From a virus: a DNA stretch of 64,000 nt. Of the stretch, positions 26,976 through 40,830 are shown one piece after another (positions within the stretch are counted from its first letter, which is position 1; every line of letters starts with the position of its first letter). The position numbers were made by a program, and so were the translations under genes. A model generated the notes under the pieces. The model saw only the letters and a program-made list of their open reading frames with translations, had not been told where the DNA came from and made no database searches. Location: the IMG/VR virus record IMGVR_UViG_3300024329_000004, positions 105,566 to 169,565 of that record; one strand, written 5' to 3'.

Positions 26976-27443
26976 TTATATTTTCTTCTTTAATCTCATT
27001 AAGTATACTACTCTAGAGAAATGATAAAAGGAAAGAATAGGTATCTGTAACACTTCAAACAAGAATAAATTCTGTTCAGTGTTTATAAAGAGTGTTGGAT
27101 ATAATATTGCAGATATTATTCCAAAGATTTTAAATCTTTTATCAAAGAGCATGATCCATGTCGATGACATAAAAAATAGAATAGCAGATATATTATGTAT
27201 TGTAGGGTAATTTGCAACGCTAAAGCTTGCTATGATTATTAATAAGAATGCCGGTATTTTCCATTCAATAGAACGATGAAGCCATAATCCTAATGAAACT
27301 CCTATTGTTAATAAAGGGAATAAGATTGGTTTTAATTGATGATAATCACTATAACTATCCTCTATGCCTAGGATTAATGGCAGACACACTGTATATAATA
27401 TTGCGTAAATACACAGTGCAAATCGTAACCATAATCTATTCAT
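26976..27443 (-). CDS. Multi-spanning membrane protein
   Basis: 155 residues with about five hydrophobic segments, starting MNRLWLRFALCIYAILYTVC and ending in a basic tail RLKKKI. No family recognised. Probably inserted in the inner membrane; a lysis or exclusion role would be guesswork. Confidence 0.68.
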   Translation of the reverse strand: MNRLWLRFALCIYAILYTVCLPLILGIEDSYSDYHQLKPILFPLLTIGVSLGLWLHRSIEWKIPAFLLIIIASFSVANYPTIHNISAILFFMSSTWIMLFDKRFKIFGIISAILYPTLFINTEQNLFLFEVLQIPILSFYHFSRVVYLMRLKKKI

Positions 27444-27499
27444 ACTTGGAAGTTTATTAACTATACTTAACTATACACTTCCATTTGGAATTGTTTCAA

Positions 27500-27724
27500 T
27501 TAAAAGTGTCCGTGTTCTTTAACACGTCTTATCATAAGATATGTGTTATATGATACGTTAATTTCTGCATATCCTCCTGTAATTGTAGAAGGACAAGATT
27601 CTCTAGAAATCCAATAGCTAGGTGGTTCTTTAATTCTTTCTGTTATAAAGTCAAACAGTTTGTCAATGTCCATGTGATGAACCCATAAGTTCACATGCAT
27701 ACAAGTCATATCCGGATATGCCAT
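27500..27724 (-). CDS. Small hypothetical protein
   Basis: 74 residues, mixed fold with HVNLWVHHMDIDKLFDFI. No recognised motif; ends RRVKEHGHF. It begins 3 bases after the stop of the ATP-grasp gene and is probably co-transcribed with it. Confidence 0.62.
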   Translation of the reverse strand: MAYPDMTCMHVNLWVHHMDIDKLFDFITERIKEPPSYWISRESCPSTITGGYAEINVSYNTYLMIRRVKEHGHF

Positions 27725-27727
27725 AAT

Positions 27728-28681
27728 TTATTCTTTTATTTCGAATCGTTCGCTGTCAAGTTCTATAGTTTTTTTATCTAAATCATTAGATAATTTTGTT
27801 AGGGCCTTGTCAGTATCTTTGTTTACTTCTCTTCCGTAAAAGTCTTTAAATATTTTACGGTATATTTGCACAGTAGAATCATAAGGAACTCCAGGTTGAG
27901 AATTACTTTCTATAATATACAATTTTCCTTCTTGATCTTCCATTATATCAAAACATATATATGGTAAATCTTTAAACTTATCACAGAATTTTTCTATTAG
28001 TGTTTTAAATTTTTCAGGAAGAGTTGTAATATCTCTTTTGATATATTTAAAATTCATTTCTTCTTTTCCGTCACCATCACCTGATTTTGCTTTATCATTT
28101 AATGGTTCTCTTTCCATCCAAAAGAAAGCATCTCCTTTAAAGTTAATTATTCTATGCTCTGATTTCTTATCTACGAATTCGGAATATACGTCAAATTTAG
28201 AATGATCAGCTTTATCCCAATCTTCCTGAGATTTAAAAACCTGAATTCCAATACCTGAATGTCCTTCAGCTGGCTTTGCAATTAATGGAAAACCAATTTC
28301 TAAAGCTTCTTTCTCGTCATGGCATGTTTGTGGAATGTTTTCATCTCCATCGACTATTTTATGAAACTCTGCCTTAGATCCAGATTGCTTAATGAATTCT
28401 GGTCTATTATATACATTTTCTTTTTTAACTAATCCTTCCTTTAAAAGGGTTTCAACTACTCCTGAATTATAGGTTAATATAGGATAGTCTGGATTAATAT
28501 CTATGTCTTTATAATTGTCTTTATTGATTTGTATAAAGAAATTATCTGACGCAAATCCTTTATAAGACCACCACCTGTGACCTGAGTCGGGATCAATTGC
28601 TAGATAAACTTTAAAAAGATCATTAGTATCTTCGTTTAGGCTTTCGTTAATAAATTGGTTGAATGATTGTATTTGCTTCAT
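27728..28681 (-). CDS. ATP-grasp ligase (RimK-like) with capsid-targeting-like tag
   Basis: 317 residues. It starts MKQIQSFNQFINESL, the shared tag ending in Ile-Asn-Glu. An ATP-grasp fold follows: GFPLIAKPAEGHSGIGIQVF (about residues 128-147) is the glycine-rich lid, VYSEFVD binds the adenine, and YICFDIMED ... YIIESNSQPG holds the magnesium ligands. Such enzymes join a carboxylate to an amine, for example adding amino acids to protein ends. The tag suggests delivery inside the virion. It lies directly downstream of the PLOD-like oxygenase gene. Confidence 0.82.
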   Translation of the reverse strand: MKQIQSFNQFINESLNEDTNDLFKVYLAIDPDSGHRWWSYKGFASDNFFIQINKDNYKDIDINPDYPILTYNSGVVETLLKEGLVKKENVYNRPEFIKQSGSKAEFHKIVDGDENIPQTCHDEKEALEIGFPLIAKPAEGHSGIGIQVFKSQEDWDKADHSKFDVYSEFVDKKSEHRIINFKGDAFFWMEREPLNDKAKSGDGDGKEEMNFKYIKRDITTLPEKFKTLIEKFCDKFKDLPYICFDIMEDQEGKLYIIESNSQPGVPYDSTVQIYRKIFKDFYGREVNKDTDKALTKLSNDLDKKTIELDSERFEIKE

Positions 28682-28688
28682 ATTCTAT

Positions 28689-29306
28689 TTATCCACTCAT
28701 CTTACAGAAACTTACAGTAATATACCTTGTTCCTGAAAAAATAGGCTTTGCACCGTGTCTATGTGTAATTGCACCTGGGTGTAAAGCTGCCATTCCAACT
28801 CTAGGAGGACTAATATTTGCCTTATATAATGGGAAATAAGTTCCACCTCCTGTAAAATCTTCATTCATTCTAACAACAGTTGTTAAATGGCTATTATCAT
28901 GGTGAAGAGAAAGGTGCGCTTGTGTTTCTGTAGTATACTTTACAATAAATGTTTCATCTGACATAGAATTCCACTGCTTTCCTTCTAAAGTCCAGAACCA
29001 TATTCCTAATGGCCTAACAAATTCGTTAAGAACCTTTGAGTAAATTTCATTCATCCATACTTTGTCAATGAGCATGTCGGTTGTTGGATAAAATTCATGT
29101 CTATCTACTGTCCATTCTCCTTCAGTTTCACATAGTTCAATTAGATCTTTACAAAACTGTTCTTTAAATAAAGGAAATACTAAAACACTCGGAGCCGCTT
29201 CGTCAACTATGAGTTCATATTCTCCTTTTCTTAAAAGGGGATCGATGTATTTGTCACACCATGCATCCCAATCGCTTGCATCTAAAATTTCTACGTATTT
29301 TCCCAT
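28689..29306 (-). CDS. Lysyl hydroxylase-like 2OG/Fe(II) oxygenase (PLOD family)
   Basis: 205 residues that align along most of their length with the catalytic domain of procollagen-lysine hydroxylase. Motifs in order: SVLVFPLFKEQFC, then LSLHHDNSHLTTVVRMN (His-x-Asp iron ligands), FTGGGTYFPLYK, VGMAALHPGAITHRHGA (third ligand His) and SGTRYITVSF (Arg binding 2-oxoglutarate). PLOD enzymes hydroxylate Lys in X-Lys-Gly of collagen. The giant collagen-like fibre encoded nearby is full of such sites, so it is the likely substrate. Shares one base with the glycosyltransferase gene at 29306. Confidence 0.9.
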   Translation of the reverse strand: MGKYVEILDASDWDAWCDKYIDPLLRKGEYELIVDEAAPSVLVFPLFKEQFCKDLIELCETEGEWTVDRHEFYPTTDMLIDKVWMNEIYSKVLNEFVRPLGIWFWTLEGKQWNSMSDETFIVKYTTETQAHLSLHHDNSHLTTVVRMNEDFTGGGTYFPLYKANISPPRVGMAALHPGAITHRHGAKPIFSGTRYITVSFCKMSG

Positions 29307-31180
29307 TATTTTACTTTTTCTAATTTAGTTACTTTTTTTTCAACTCCTGATTTTTCAGCGTATGTTTCGTTAGCAACTCCTTCTTCTTCTCCATATCTTG
29401 ACTCTGCTGAGATAGGATAGTCAGGGCTTTCATTATATGCCCAATCTTCTATTCCTAATTCAATAAATCTAGCGTTGATTTGTTCATTATAATATTGTGC
29501 TATTGTTCTAACTCTTCTTTGAATGTCTGCTCTTGATAAATCATGAGTGTTTCTTCCACCTTGATTATTATAGAGAAATTGAATATAGCTTAGTTTAGGT
29601 ATTTTACATATCTTAGAATATAGGAAGCTTCTGATCACTAATTCAAAATCATCTGCAATTGTTAGACTTCTGTTATGTCCTCCTATTTCAAAATAAGTAG
29701 ATCTTCTCCATGCTCTAACGTGATTTGGAACTCCTACAATATGTCTGATTGTTTTTGGATTAATATTCTGTTGATTAGCAGGTGACAACATTCTACCTTC
29801 ATACTCTTCTTCTCTATAAGAACCATATCCTAATGCAAACCCTTCTCCATATCTTTGATTTTCCCACTCTTCATTTACCTCGGCAGTATCTCCATAAAAC
29901 ATACCACAATCAGGATGTGCCTGTGCAGCATTATGTAAATCTTCTGCACATGTTTTAACCAATAAGTCATCATGGTCTAATTCTGCTAGAATATATCCTT
30001 TAGCAAGAGAACAACATCTGTATTTAGATTCTCCAATACATCCTCCTGATTTTTCTCTAAAATCATACACCTTTACTCTTGGATCTACTAACGCAATTTC
30101 TTCTGCTATCTTTAAAGTTTTACCTCCATCGGTGGAATCATTTACTAAAACCCATTCCCAGTTATTATACGTCTGATCTCTTACGGATCTATATGTGTTC
30201 CATAACTTTTCACCAGTATTATATATAGGCGTAAAGAATGAAATCATCTGATCATCTTCTAGGTTAGAAGGAGATAGAATAGAATTCATTGCTACGGAAT
30301 ATGCAGTGTTTCCTATATTTTCCGTGTTCTCAGAATTAAACCACCTTTTTCTAAATTGGAGAGGAAGAGAAGCTAGGTTAGGAAACTCTTTCCATGATTC
30401 TCCATTTGTAATAATTGCATCAGGATTAAACGACGTAACTGCGTTAATTACTTCACTATCGTCTTCTAAGTATTTAACGTCTAATTCATCTGCTTCATAC
30501 GATAAATATTTTATAGACTTTAATTCTGGCTTAGTTTTTCCTATATAAATTATTTTAGGTATTTTTGCACTTGGTACTTTTTCTAAATAATTGTAGTGGC
30601 ATAAAACCTTGTCAATCCATACGAATGAATCACCATGTGTTTTTAATACTTCTTCTATAAAGAAACCGTCTGCTGCATAATTTGCACTAAACGAATGAGT
30701 ATCAAATATGCTTCTATTAATAACCATCTGTGCAATGTCAATTTTCTGAAATGCAGTATTTTCACGACTAGCTACTCTAATTTCTTGTCCGGTAAAATCT
30801 CTACCTGCAACTAATTGAGAAACGATATGAACCTGTGCAATTGGAAGATTCTTTATACTCGCTTTAATAGTTTTGTAAAAGTCTTCGTGTATAATGTTAT
30901 CATCATCTAGTAAATAGATCCAACCTGATTTGATTGTTCTAATAATATCAGAAACTTCAGGATATAATAATCCTCCTCTTTGTCCTTTTACAAAATGTAA
31001 TTTGACATTGACAGTATCTGTTAAGTTCGAGAGAACCTCTGCATCAATATCCTTTAATGCTCCTGTATCAAATACAATGTGCCAATTTACTGTTACTCCC
31101 TTAGGCGCATTTAATACTCCTTCTTTAATTGTTAAAAGGTTACTTGTTCTGGTACACCTTGTAATAATATTAATCTTCAT
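29306..31180 (-). CDS. Two-domain glycosyltransferase (GT-A + GT2)
   Basis: 624 residues. The N-terminal domain (1-215) has MKINIITRCTRTSNLLTI and IYLLDDDNIIHEDFY, a GT-A metal motif. After a short linker domain, a second GT2 domain (about 315-540) has ISFFTPIYNTGEKLW, WEWVLVNDSTDGG and ILAELDHDDLL, with a catalytic-type IADDFELVIR later. The C-terminus is acidic-basic and disordered. A bifunctional transferase could build a disaccharide. Being between two 2OG oxygenase genes next to the collagen fibre, it may glycosylate hydroxylated collagen residues. Confidence 0.85.
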   Translation of the reverse strand: MKINIITRCTRTSNLLTIKEGVLNAPKGVTVNWHIVFDTGALKDIDAEVLSNLTDTVNVKLHFVKGQRGGLLYPEVSDIIRTIKSGWIYLLDDDNIIHEDFYKTIKASIKNLPIAQVHIVSQLVAGRDFTGQEIRVASRENTAFQKIDIAQMVINRSIFDTHSFSANYAADGFFIEEVLKTHGDSFVWIDKVLCHYNYLEKVPSAKIPKIIYIGKTKPELKSIKYLSYEADELDVKYLEDDSEVINAVTSFNPDAIITNGESWKEFPNLASLPLQFRKRWFNSENTENIGNTAYSVAMNSILSPSNLEDDQMISFFTPIYNTGEKLWNTYRSVRDQTYNNWEWVLVNDSTDGGKTLKIAEEIALVDPRVKVYDFREKSGGCIGESKYRCCSLAKGYILAELDHDDLLVKTCAEDLHNAAQAHPDCGMFYGDTAEVNEEWENQRYGEGFALGYGSYREEEYEGRMLSPANQQNINPKTIRHIVGVPNHVRAWRRSTYFEIGGHNRSLTIADDFELVIRSFLYSKICKIPKLSYIQFLYNNQGGRNTHDLSRADIQRRVRTIAQYYNEQINARFIELGIEDWAYNESPDYPISAESRYGEEEGVANETYAEKSGVEKKVTKLEKVK

Positions 31181-31194
31181 ATTTATATTTGTTT

Positions 31195-32127
31195 TTATAC
31201 GTCAAAAAAGAACATGTGAAAAAATCTAGCATTGTCAATTGCATCTCCAAAATACTGAGTCGCAGCGTGGATATTTTTAGCATTAAACAAGACTAATCTA
31301 TTATACACATTTCCTACTTCATCTATTTTTTCAAAATTAGATCCATCGTAAAAATTCATTTCATTACTATTACCCTTGAATGCATCTATGTATGCTTGGG
31401 TTTTTCTTTTATCGTCATCGAATGTATAATCACCCGTGACTTTACTTCTATAGAACGCAGTTCCAGATGTAGGTGGAGCGTCAGGTGTTAAATATACCAT
31501 TGCTGCATAAGTTTGATTATCCACGTGATAAACAATCTGTTGATCTGCTGTACAAAATTGAAATATTCCGTTAGCATACCTGTCGTGATTCCAATTGAAT
31601 ATTGGTTTTCCTATAATTTCTTCTAGTTTTTCTTTAGTTCCATCTAAGATAAATCTTTCATTTGCTCTTTGGCCCTTGTGATAATCGGAAGGTGTAAATT
31701 CTAAATGGTTCATTGCCCATTCTCTTACAAGGTCAGGATCATTATAAAAATTATCTACTACTATAACATCCTTTGATGTATTTGCAAATCCTGAATGATA
31801 CGATAACCAGTGTCCGATTGGACCTATTGCAGTTTCTCCAATACTAGTATGGATGACTAGTGTTTTTAGTTTTTTATCAAAAGGAACCTCAATAGTAAAT
31901 GACATATTCTGATTAGTAAGCTGATTTGAATATACTTCCATTACGTCTTGCCTATCACCTAAAAATTGAACTTTAAGAGGTTCATTTGACATTGAAAAGC
32001 CTAAAGCTTCTCCGCCTATTAATCCAACCCATCCATTAAGAGTATATGTGTCTGTATTCTTAGTTACGCTTTCCACATAGAATTTTACATTCTTGTTAAA
32101 CGTATCATGTTTGATTTTATTATCCAT
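31195..32127 (-). CDS. Second 2OG/Fe(II) oxygenase-like protein (DUF6445-type)
   Basis: 310 residues. The N-terminal 90 residues form a separate beta domain. The C-terminal part has DVIVVDNFYNDPDLVREWA, IVYHVDNQTYAAMVYLTPDA (His-x-Asp), then RLVLFNAKNIHAATQYFG (third His) and a final Arg in NARFFHMFFFD. This is the jelly-roll arrangement of prolyl- or DUF6445-type oxygenases. It is the first gene after the collagen terminator, downstream of a late promoter motif. Substrate not shown; the fibre is the obvious candidate. Confidence 0.8.
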   Translation of the reverse strand: MDNKIKHDTFNKNVKFYVESVTKNTDTYTLNGWVGLIGGEALGFSMSNEPLKVQFLGDRQDVMEVYSNQLTNQNMSFTIEVPFDKKLKTLVIHTSIGETAIGPIGHWLSYHSGFANTSKDVIVVDNFYNDPDLVREWAMNHLEFTPSDYHKGQRANERFILDGTKEKLEEIIGKPIFNWNHDRYANGIFQFCTADQQIVYHVDNQTYAAMVYLTPDAPPTSGTAFYRSKVTGDYTFDDDKRKTQAYIDAFKGNSNEMNFYDGSNFEKIDEVGNVYNRLVLFNAKNIHAATQYFGDAIDNARFFHMFFFDV

Positions 32128-32209
32128 CGATTGTGTTCTATAATATTAGTTATACTTAGATATTTTAAATTGTTTACTAAGTGTAATAAGATAATAAGTT
32201 ATTACAATC

Positions 32210-32217
32210 TATATATC
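32210..32217 (-). promoter_or_regulatory. Late-type promoter motif before the oxygenase-glycosyltransferase operon
   Basis: GATATATA on the minus strand, five bases after the T-run of the collagen terminator and 83 bases before the ATG at 32127. Confidence 0.5.
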
Positions 32218-32221
32218 ACAT

Positions 32222-32252
32222 AAAAAAAGGGTCCTCTTTCGAGGACCCTTTC
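32222..32252 (-). terminator. Strong terminator after the collagen-like fibre gene
   Basis: GGGTCCTC/GAGGACCC forms a perfect 8-bp stem with a TTTC loop; a run of seven T follows on the minus strand. Confidence 0.92.
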
Positions 32253-32275
32253 TAAAATTATCTTGATGATTTAAA

Positions 32276-37834
<5,559 letters not shown>

Positions 37835-37854
37835 GTTTTAATAATTTATTTTTT

Positions 37855-38631
37855 TTAGTCGTCTAGATTACTTTTGTCGTATACTACTTCAAACTGATCA
37901 GTTCCAGCAAGCTCATAACCTGCAAGAGTTCCGTTCCAGTAAAGTGTATCTCCAGCATCTAAGTCAGAAGCAGGAACAGCAGTTGCACCACCGTCTCTTG
38001 AGAAATATACGTCTCCGTTTCTATCATTATAAGATTCGTCAAGTGCTATACCGTTTAAGAATACTTGAACTGTTGAATCTTGGAAAGGAGTATACGTTAG
38101 TGTAAGTCCTGTTGATGAGTAATTACCTGAAGTTACAGCAGAGAACGAAGTCTGTGTGAATTCTTCTGGTTGAATTAGGTCTGTTGGCGACTGCGATGGT
38201 CTCCATGGAAGAACATGACCCACTGTTTCTGTTAATGCTTGTAAAACAGGATTGCTGTATGCAAAACCTGGATCACCAGTATTAACGTAATCTTCTAAAG
38301 TACCGTTACCTGAGTTATCTACAACGTAGAAATCTCCGGGAACTAACTGGTCCAATTTAGGCCATGCTGAAACGTTAATAGTTCCAACTTGCACAGCGAT
38401 AAAATTGTCCGCGTCTACAATAGATTCGATGATTAATCTTCCTAGCTTGTTAGCAGTGCTTGAATCAGCTAACACCCATCTAGAACCCACATAAGCTATA
38501 ACAACTCCAGCAGAAAAACCGTGGTCTTCCTGTGTGTAAGCTGATTTAAGCGAACCTGATTCAATGCTGGTGTTAATAAGATCAAGAGCAGCCTGTAAGC
38601 CGTCAATTTGCTTGATTTTAATTAATGACAT
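37855..38631 (-). CDS. Fibre-associated structural protein
   Basis: 258 residues. The N-terminus (MSLIKIKQIDGLQAALDLIN) resembles attachment segments of phage fibres. The C-terminal domain (VQVFLNGIALDESYNDRNGD ... YFSRDGGAT ... TLYWNGTLAGYEL) is also present at the end of the 42774-44000 protein. It lies 20 bases upstream of the collagen gene and is probably a fibre base or adaptor. Confidence 0.68.
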   Translation of the reverse strand: MSLIKIKQIDGLQAALDLINTSIESGSLKSAYTQEDHGFSAGVVIAYVGSRWVLADSSTANKLGRLIIESIVDADNFIAVQVGTINVSAWPKLDQLVPGDFYVVDNSGNGTLEDYVNTGDPGFAYSNPVLQALTETVGHVLPWRPSQSPTDLIQPEEFTQTSFSAVTSGNYSSTGLTLTYTPFQDSTVQVFLNGIALDESYNDRNGDVYFSRDGGATAVPASDLDAGDTLYWNGTLAGYELAGTDQFEVVYDKSNLDD

Positions 38632-38750
38632 GAATAGTTACATTTTTTTTTATTTATTTTAAATGTGGAATAATTCCACTCAATCTTATATATTATAAAT
38701 TGATGGGATAAAGGTCCCAGAATCTATAGTATAAGATATTATTTTACGTA
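38632..38750. promoter_or_regulatory. Intergenic region with two hairpins
   Basis: Contains TGGGA(7)TCCCA at 38703 and GTGGAATAATTCCAC near 38675, with AT-rich DNA (TATATTATAAATT) between them. Read on the minus strand this fits termination of the 38751 gene and a new start for the fibre genes. No ORF. Confidence 0.45.
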
Positions 38751-39521
38751 TTAAAAATCCCACTTATCTGTAAAGTGACATCTTACGTATGTTGGTCGGT
38801 TCATTACTGCTCCGCCTTTATGATTTTCTCTGAATCTTACGTTGAAATCTGAATCTTCACTTACGTTACCCCAAGTATCTCTCCATAAAACAGATGCAGA
38901 TGGTTTATGCATAAACAACCAAGGACTCATTACTACTAAACCTTCCTTTATTCTTGTTATGTTCCACTTTCCTTCAACATCTGGAAGTTCTTCACCATAT
39001 TCTGTAGAATCTTCAAATGTTTTATCGTCTTTAAATTTCATTACTTCGTTATCGTACCAAGATCTGTTAATCCACCAATTAGCGTCAGGGTTTTTATTAA
39101 ACTCTATCATTAGGTGTAGTGTATGTTCTTCTAATAACATATCGTCTGAATCCATATATGTAATTAAATTTCCAGTTGCGGCTCCTACTCCTACTCTACG
39201 AGGAAAACCTCTATAATATTTGTTGCCTTCTTCGTTTTGCATATATGTACTCATTTCTTTTGAGTTTCTAGAAACGTATATTAATCTTATGTTATCTTCA
39301 GTTTGAAAATGAGCATCATATAGTGACTTTGTTTCCATGCAATTGTCTGCTACTATTATTAATTCACAGTTTTTATATAATTGATTTTGAAAACTCTGGA
39401 CTGCTCTTAAAAATTTAGAATGTGAATCTTTCCTAGATCCTGGATAATTACCAAGATATGATTGCATGATAATACTAATCTTTGGCTTTGCAGCCGCTTC
39501 AATTACTTCTTTTAATTCCAT
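38751..39521 (-). CDS. Glycosyltransferase family 2
   Basis: 256 residues. KISIIMQSYLGNYPGSRKDS, CELIIVADNC and NLITYMDSDDMLLEEHTL (DSDD metal motif, about residues 127-131) are typical of GT2. A later YVRCHFTDKWDF closes the protein. It adds a sugar from a nucleotide donor; located with other glycosyltransferases beside fibre genes, so fibre glycosylation is the likely job. Starts 12 bases after the DUF2827 gene ends. Confidence 0.87.
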   Translation of the reverse strand: MELKEVIEAAAKPKISIIMQSYLGNYPGSRKDSHSKFLRAVQSFQNQLYKNCELIIVADNCMETKSLYDAHFQTEDNIRLIYVSRNSKEMSTYMQNEEGNKYYRGFPRRVGVGAATGNLITYMDSDDMLLEEHTLHLMIEFNKNPDANWWINRSWYDNEVMKFKDDKTFEDSTEYGEELPDVEGKWNITRIKEGLVVMSPWLFMHKPSASVLWRDTWGNVSEDSDFNVRFRENHKGGAVMNRPTYVRCHFTDKWDF

Positions 39522-39533
39522 TATTTATTATGT

Positions 39534-40721
39534 TTATTTATATAGGTTTGTTGACCAGTCATATTCGTTTGATAGAGCATGTTTTCCTGGTTCAAAAATA
39601 TTCTCTATTAGTTTTTTATATGTATCTACGATGTTAGGATTTGTTGTAAGATATCTTGAAAGAACCTTTGTGCTTTTTGCTGTATATTCCTTTTCTATCT
39701 CATCATGATGATTTAATACATTCTCTAACATCTTTGCAGCTGACACTGTATCGAATCCTTTATAATAATACCCTGCATCCTTTATCATTGTTGCGTTATG
39801 AACTAAAGGATATCCAAAATAAAGAGCGTCTAAATATGCATAGTTTAAAGGATTATCCCATTGATGTGAAAGAACTATATCCGTTTTCTCAGAAAGAAAA
39901 TTAGTTACTGGGTACCTTGAGCACATTTTTAATTTACCGGAATGAGTTACATCTAAGTGTTTAATGGAACTAATAAAGTATTTACTAGATAATAATCTTT
40001 TACCACTTCCTACCCAAAATTCATTGAACGCCTTTTTACCCTTTTTTCTGTATAGTTCTTCTACCATCATGATAAGAGGCATACAATATTTAACTACATT
40101 CATATTAGGTTCCATTGAAGATAGGTTCATATCTTCTGCATTCTTGCCTCCTTTATAGAATGCGTCTTTCATACCATTTCTGACGTTTTTAGAATTTTCT
40201 TCTTTTATAAACTTAGGACTCCATACAAATGGAACCACTTTAACCTTGTCAGCAGAAAGCCTTCCCATTGTTTGATAGTATGATCTATTTTGATATTCCT
40301 GCTGTGGAATAAACCATGCTTCATCGTGGCCATGCGTCCAATTACTTACAGATTCTTTAGAATCAAATAAGACTCTTTCCATATCTATAATATAATTATT
40401 ACCGCAAAAGTATTTAATAATCTTAATTTTAGGATTCTTTTTTCTAACGGCGACTGTTTGCTCGGTACTAAATGAAGTTCCTAGAAGTATTAATAAATCC
40501 GTTGAATTTACTTTATCTGCATATTTATAAATAGGATATTTAGAAGTGTCCCAATCTACCTTTGACAGATCTTTAACTTTATTACTAGTGTCTAACGCAT
40601 ATACACTATGATCTCCTATTTCAGAAAGAGTTTCAATTAAATTTAATACATTTAATTTGATTCCATTTATCCAAAGAGATTCATTATCCTGTTGTAATCC
40701 TAGTGTAATTCCAATGTTCAT
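39534..40721 (-). CDS. DUF2827-type glycosyltransferase, copy 1
   Basis: About 395 residues from the Met at 40721. A longer frame from 40793 only reads through the terminator at 40759-40788 (it encodes MIKGSSEEEPF), so the shorter start is preferred. Begins MNIGITLGLQQDNESLWING, with VVPFVWSPKFI, NMNVVKYCMPLIM and IVLSHQWDNPLNYAYLDALY, all shared with the paralogue at 62442-63602. Two Rossmann-like halves fit a GT-B enzyme. Placed between the coiled-coil fibre and a GT2. Confidence 0.8.
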   Translation of the reverse strand: MNIGITLGLQQDNESLWINGIKLNVLNLIETLSEIGDHSVYALDTSNKVKDLSKVDWDTSKYPIYKYADKVNSTDLLILLGTSFSTEQTVAVRKKNPKIKIIKYFCGNNYIIDMERVLFDSKESVSNWTHGHDEAWFIPQQEYQNRSYYQTMGRLSADKVKVVPFVWSPKFIKEENSKNVRNGMKDAFYKGGKNAEDMNLSSMEPNMNVVKYCMPLIMMVEELYRKKGKKAFNEFWVGSGKRLLSSKYFISSIKHLDVTHSGKLKMCSRYPVTNFLSEKTDIVLSHQWDNPLNYAYLDALYFGYPLVHNATMIKDAGYYYKGFDTVSAAKMLENVLNHHDEIEKEYTAKSTKVLSRYLTTNPNIVDTYKKLIENIFEPGKHALSNEYDWSTNLYK

Positions 40722-40758
40722 GTTAAACCGATATTTTGTTTTACTATATATTTTAAAT

Positions 40759-40788
40759 AAAAAAGGCTCCTCTTCCGAGGAGCCTTTA
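40759..40788 (-). terminator. Terminator after the coiled-coil fibre gene
   Basis: GGCTCCTC/GAGGAGCC, perfect 8-bp stem with TTCC loop, followed on the minus strand by TTTTTTATTT. Confidence 0.9.
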
Positions 40789-40830
40789 ATCAATTAAGCA
40801 TTAAGCTAATAATTTAAACCGAAGTTTAGA

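Noticed and set aside
40722-40793. Upstream extension of the DUF2827 gene to 40793
   Set aside because: The added residues are a translation of the terminator hairpin at 40759-40788.
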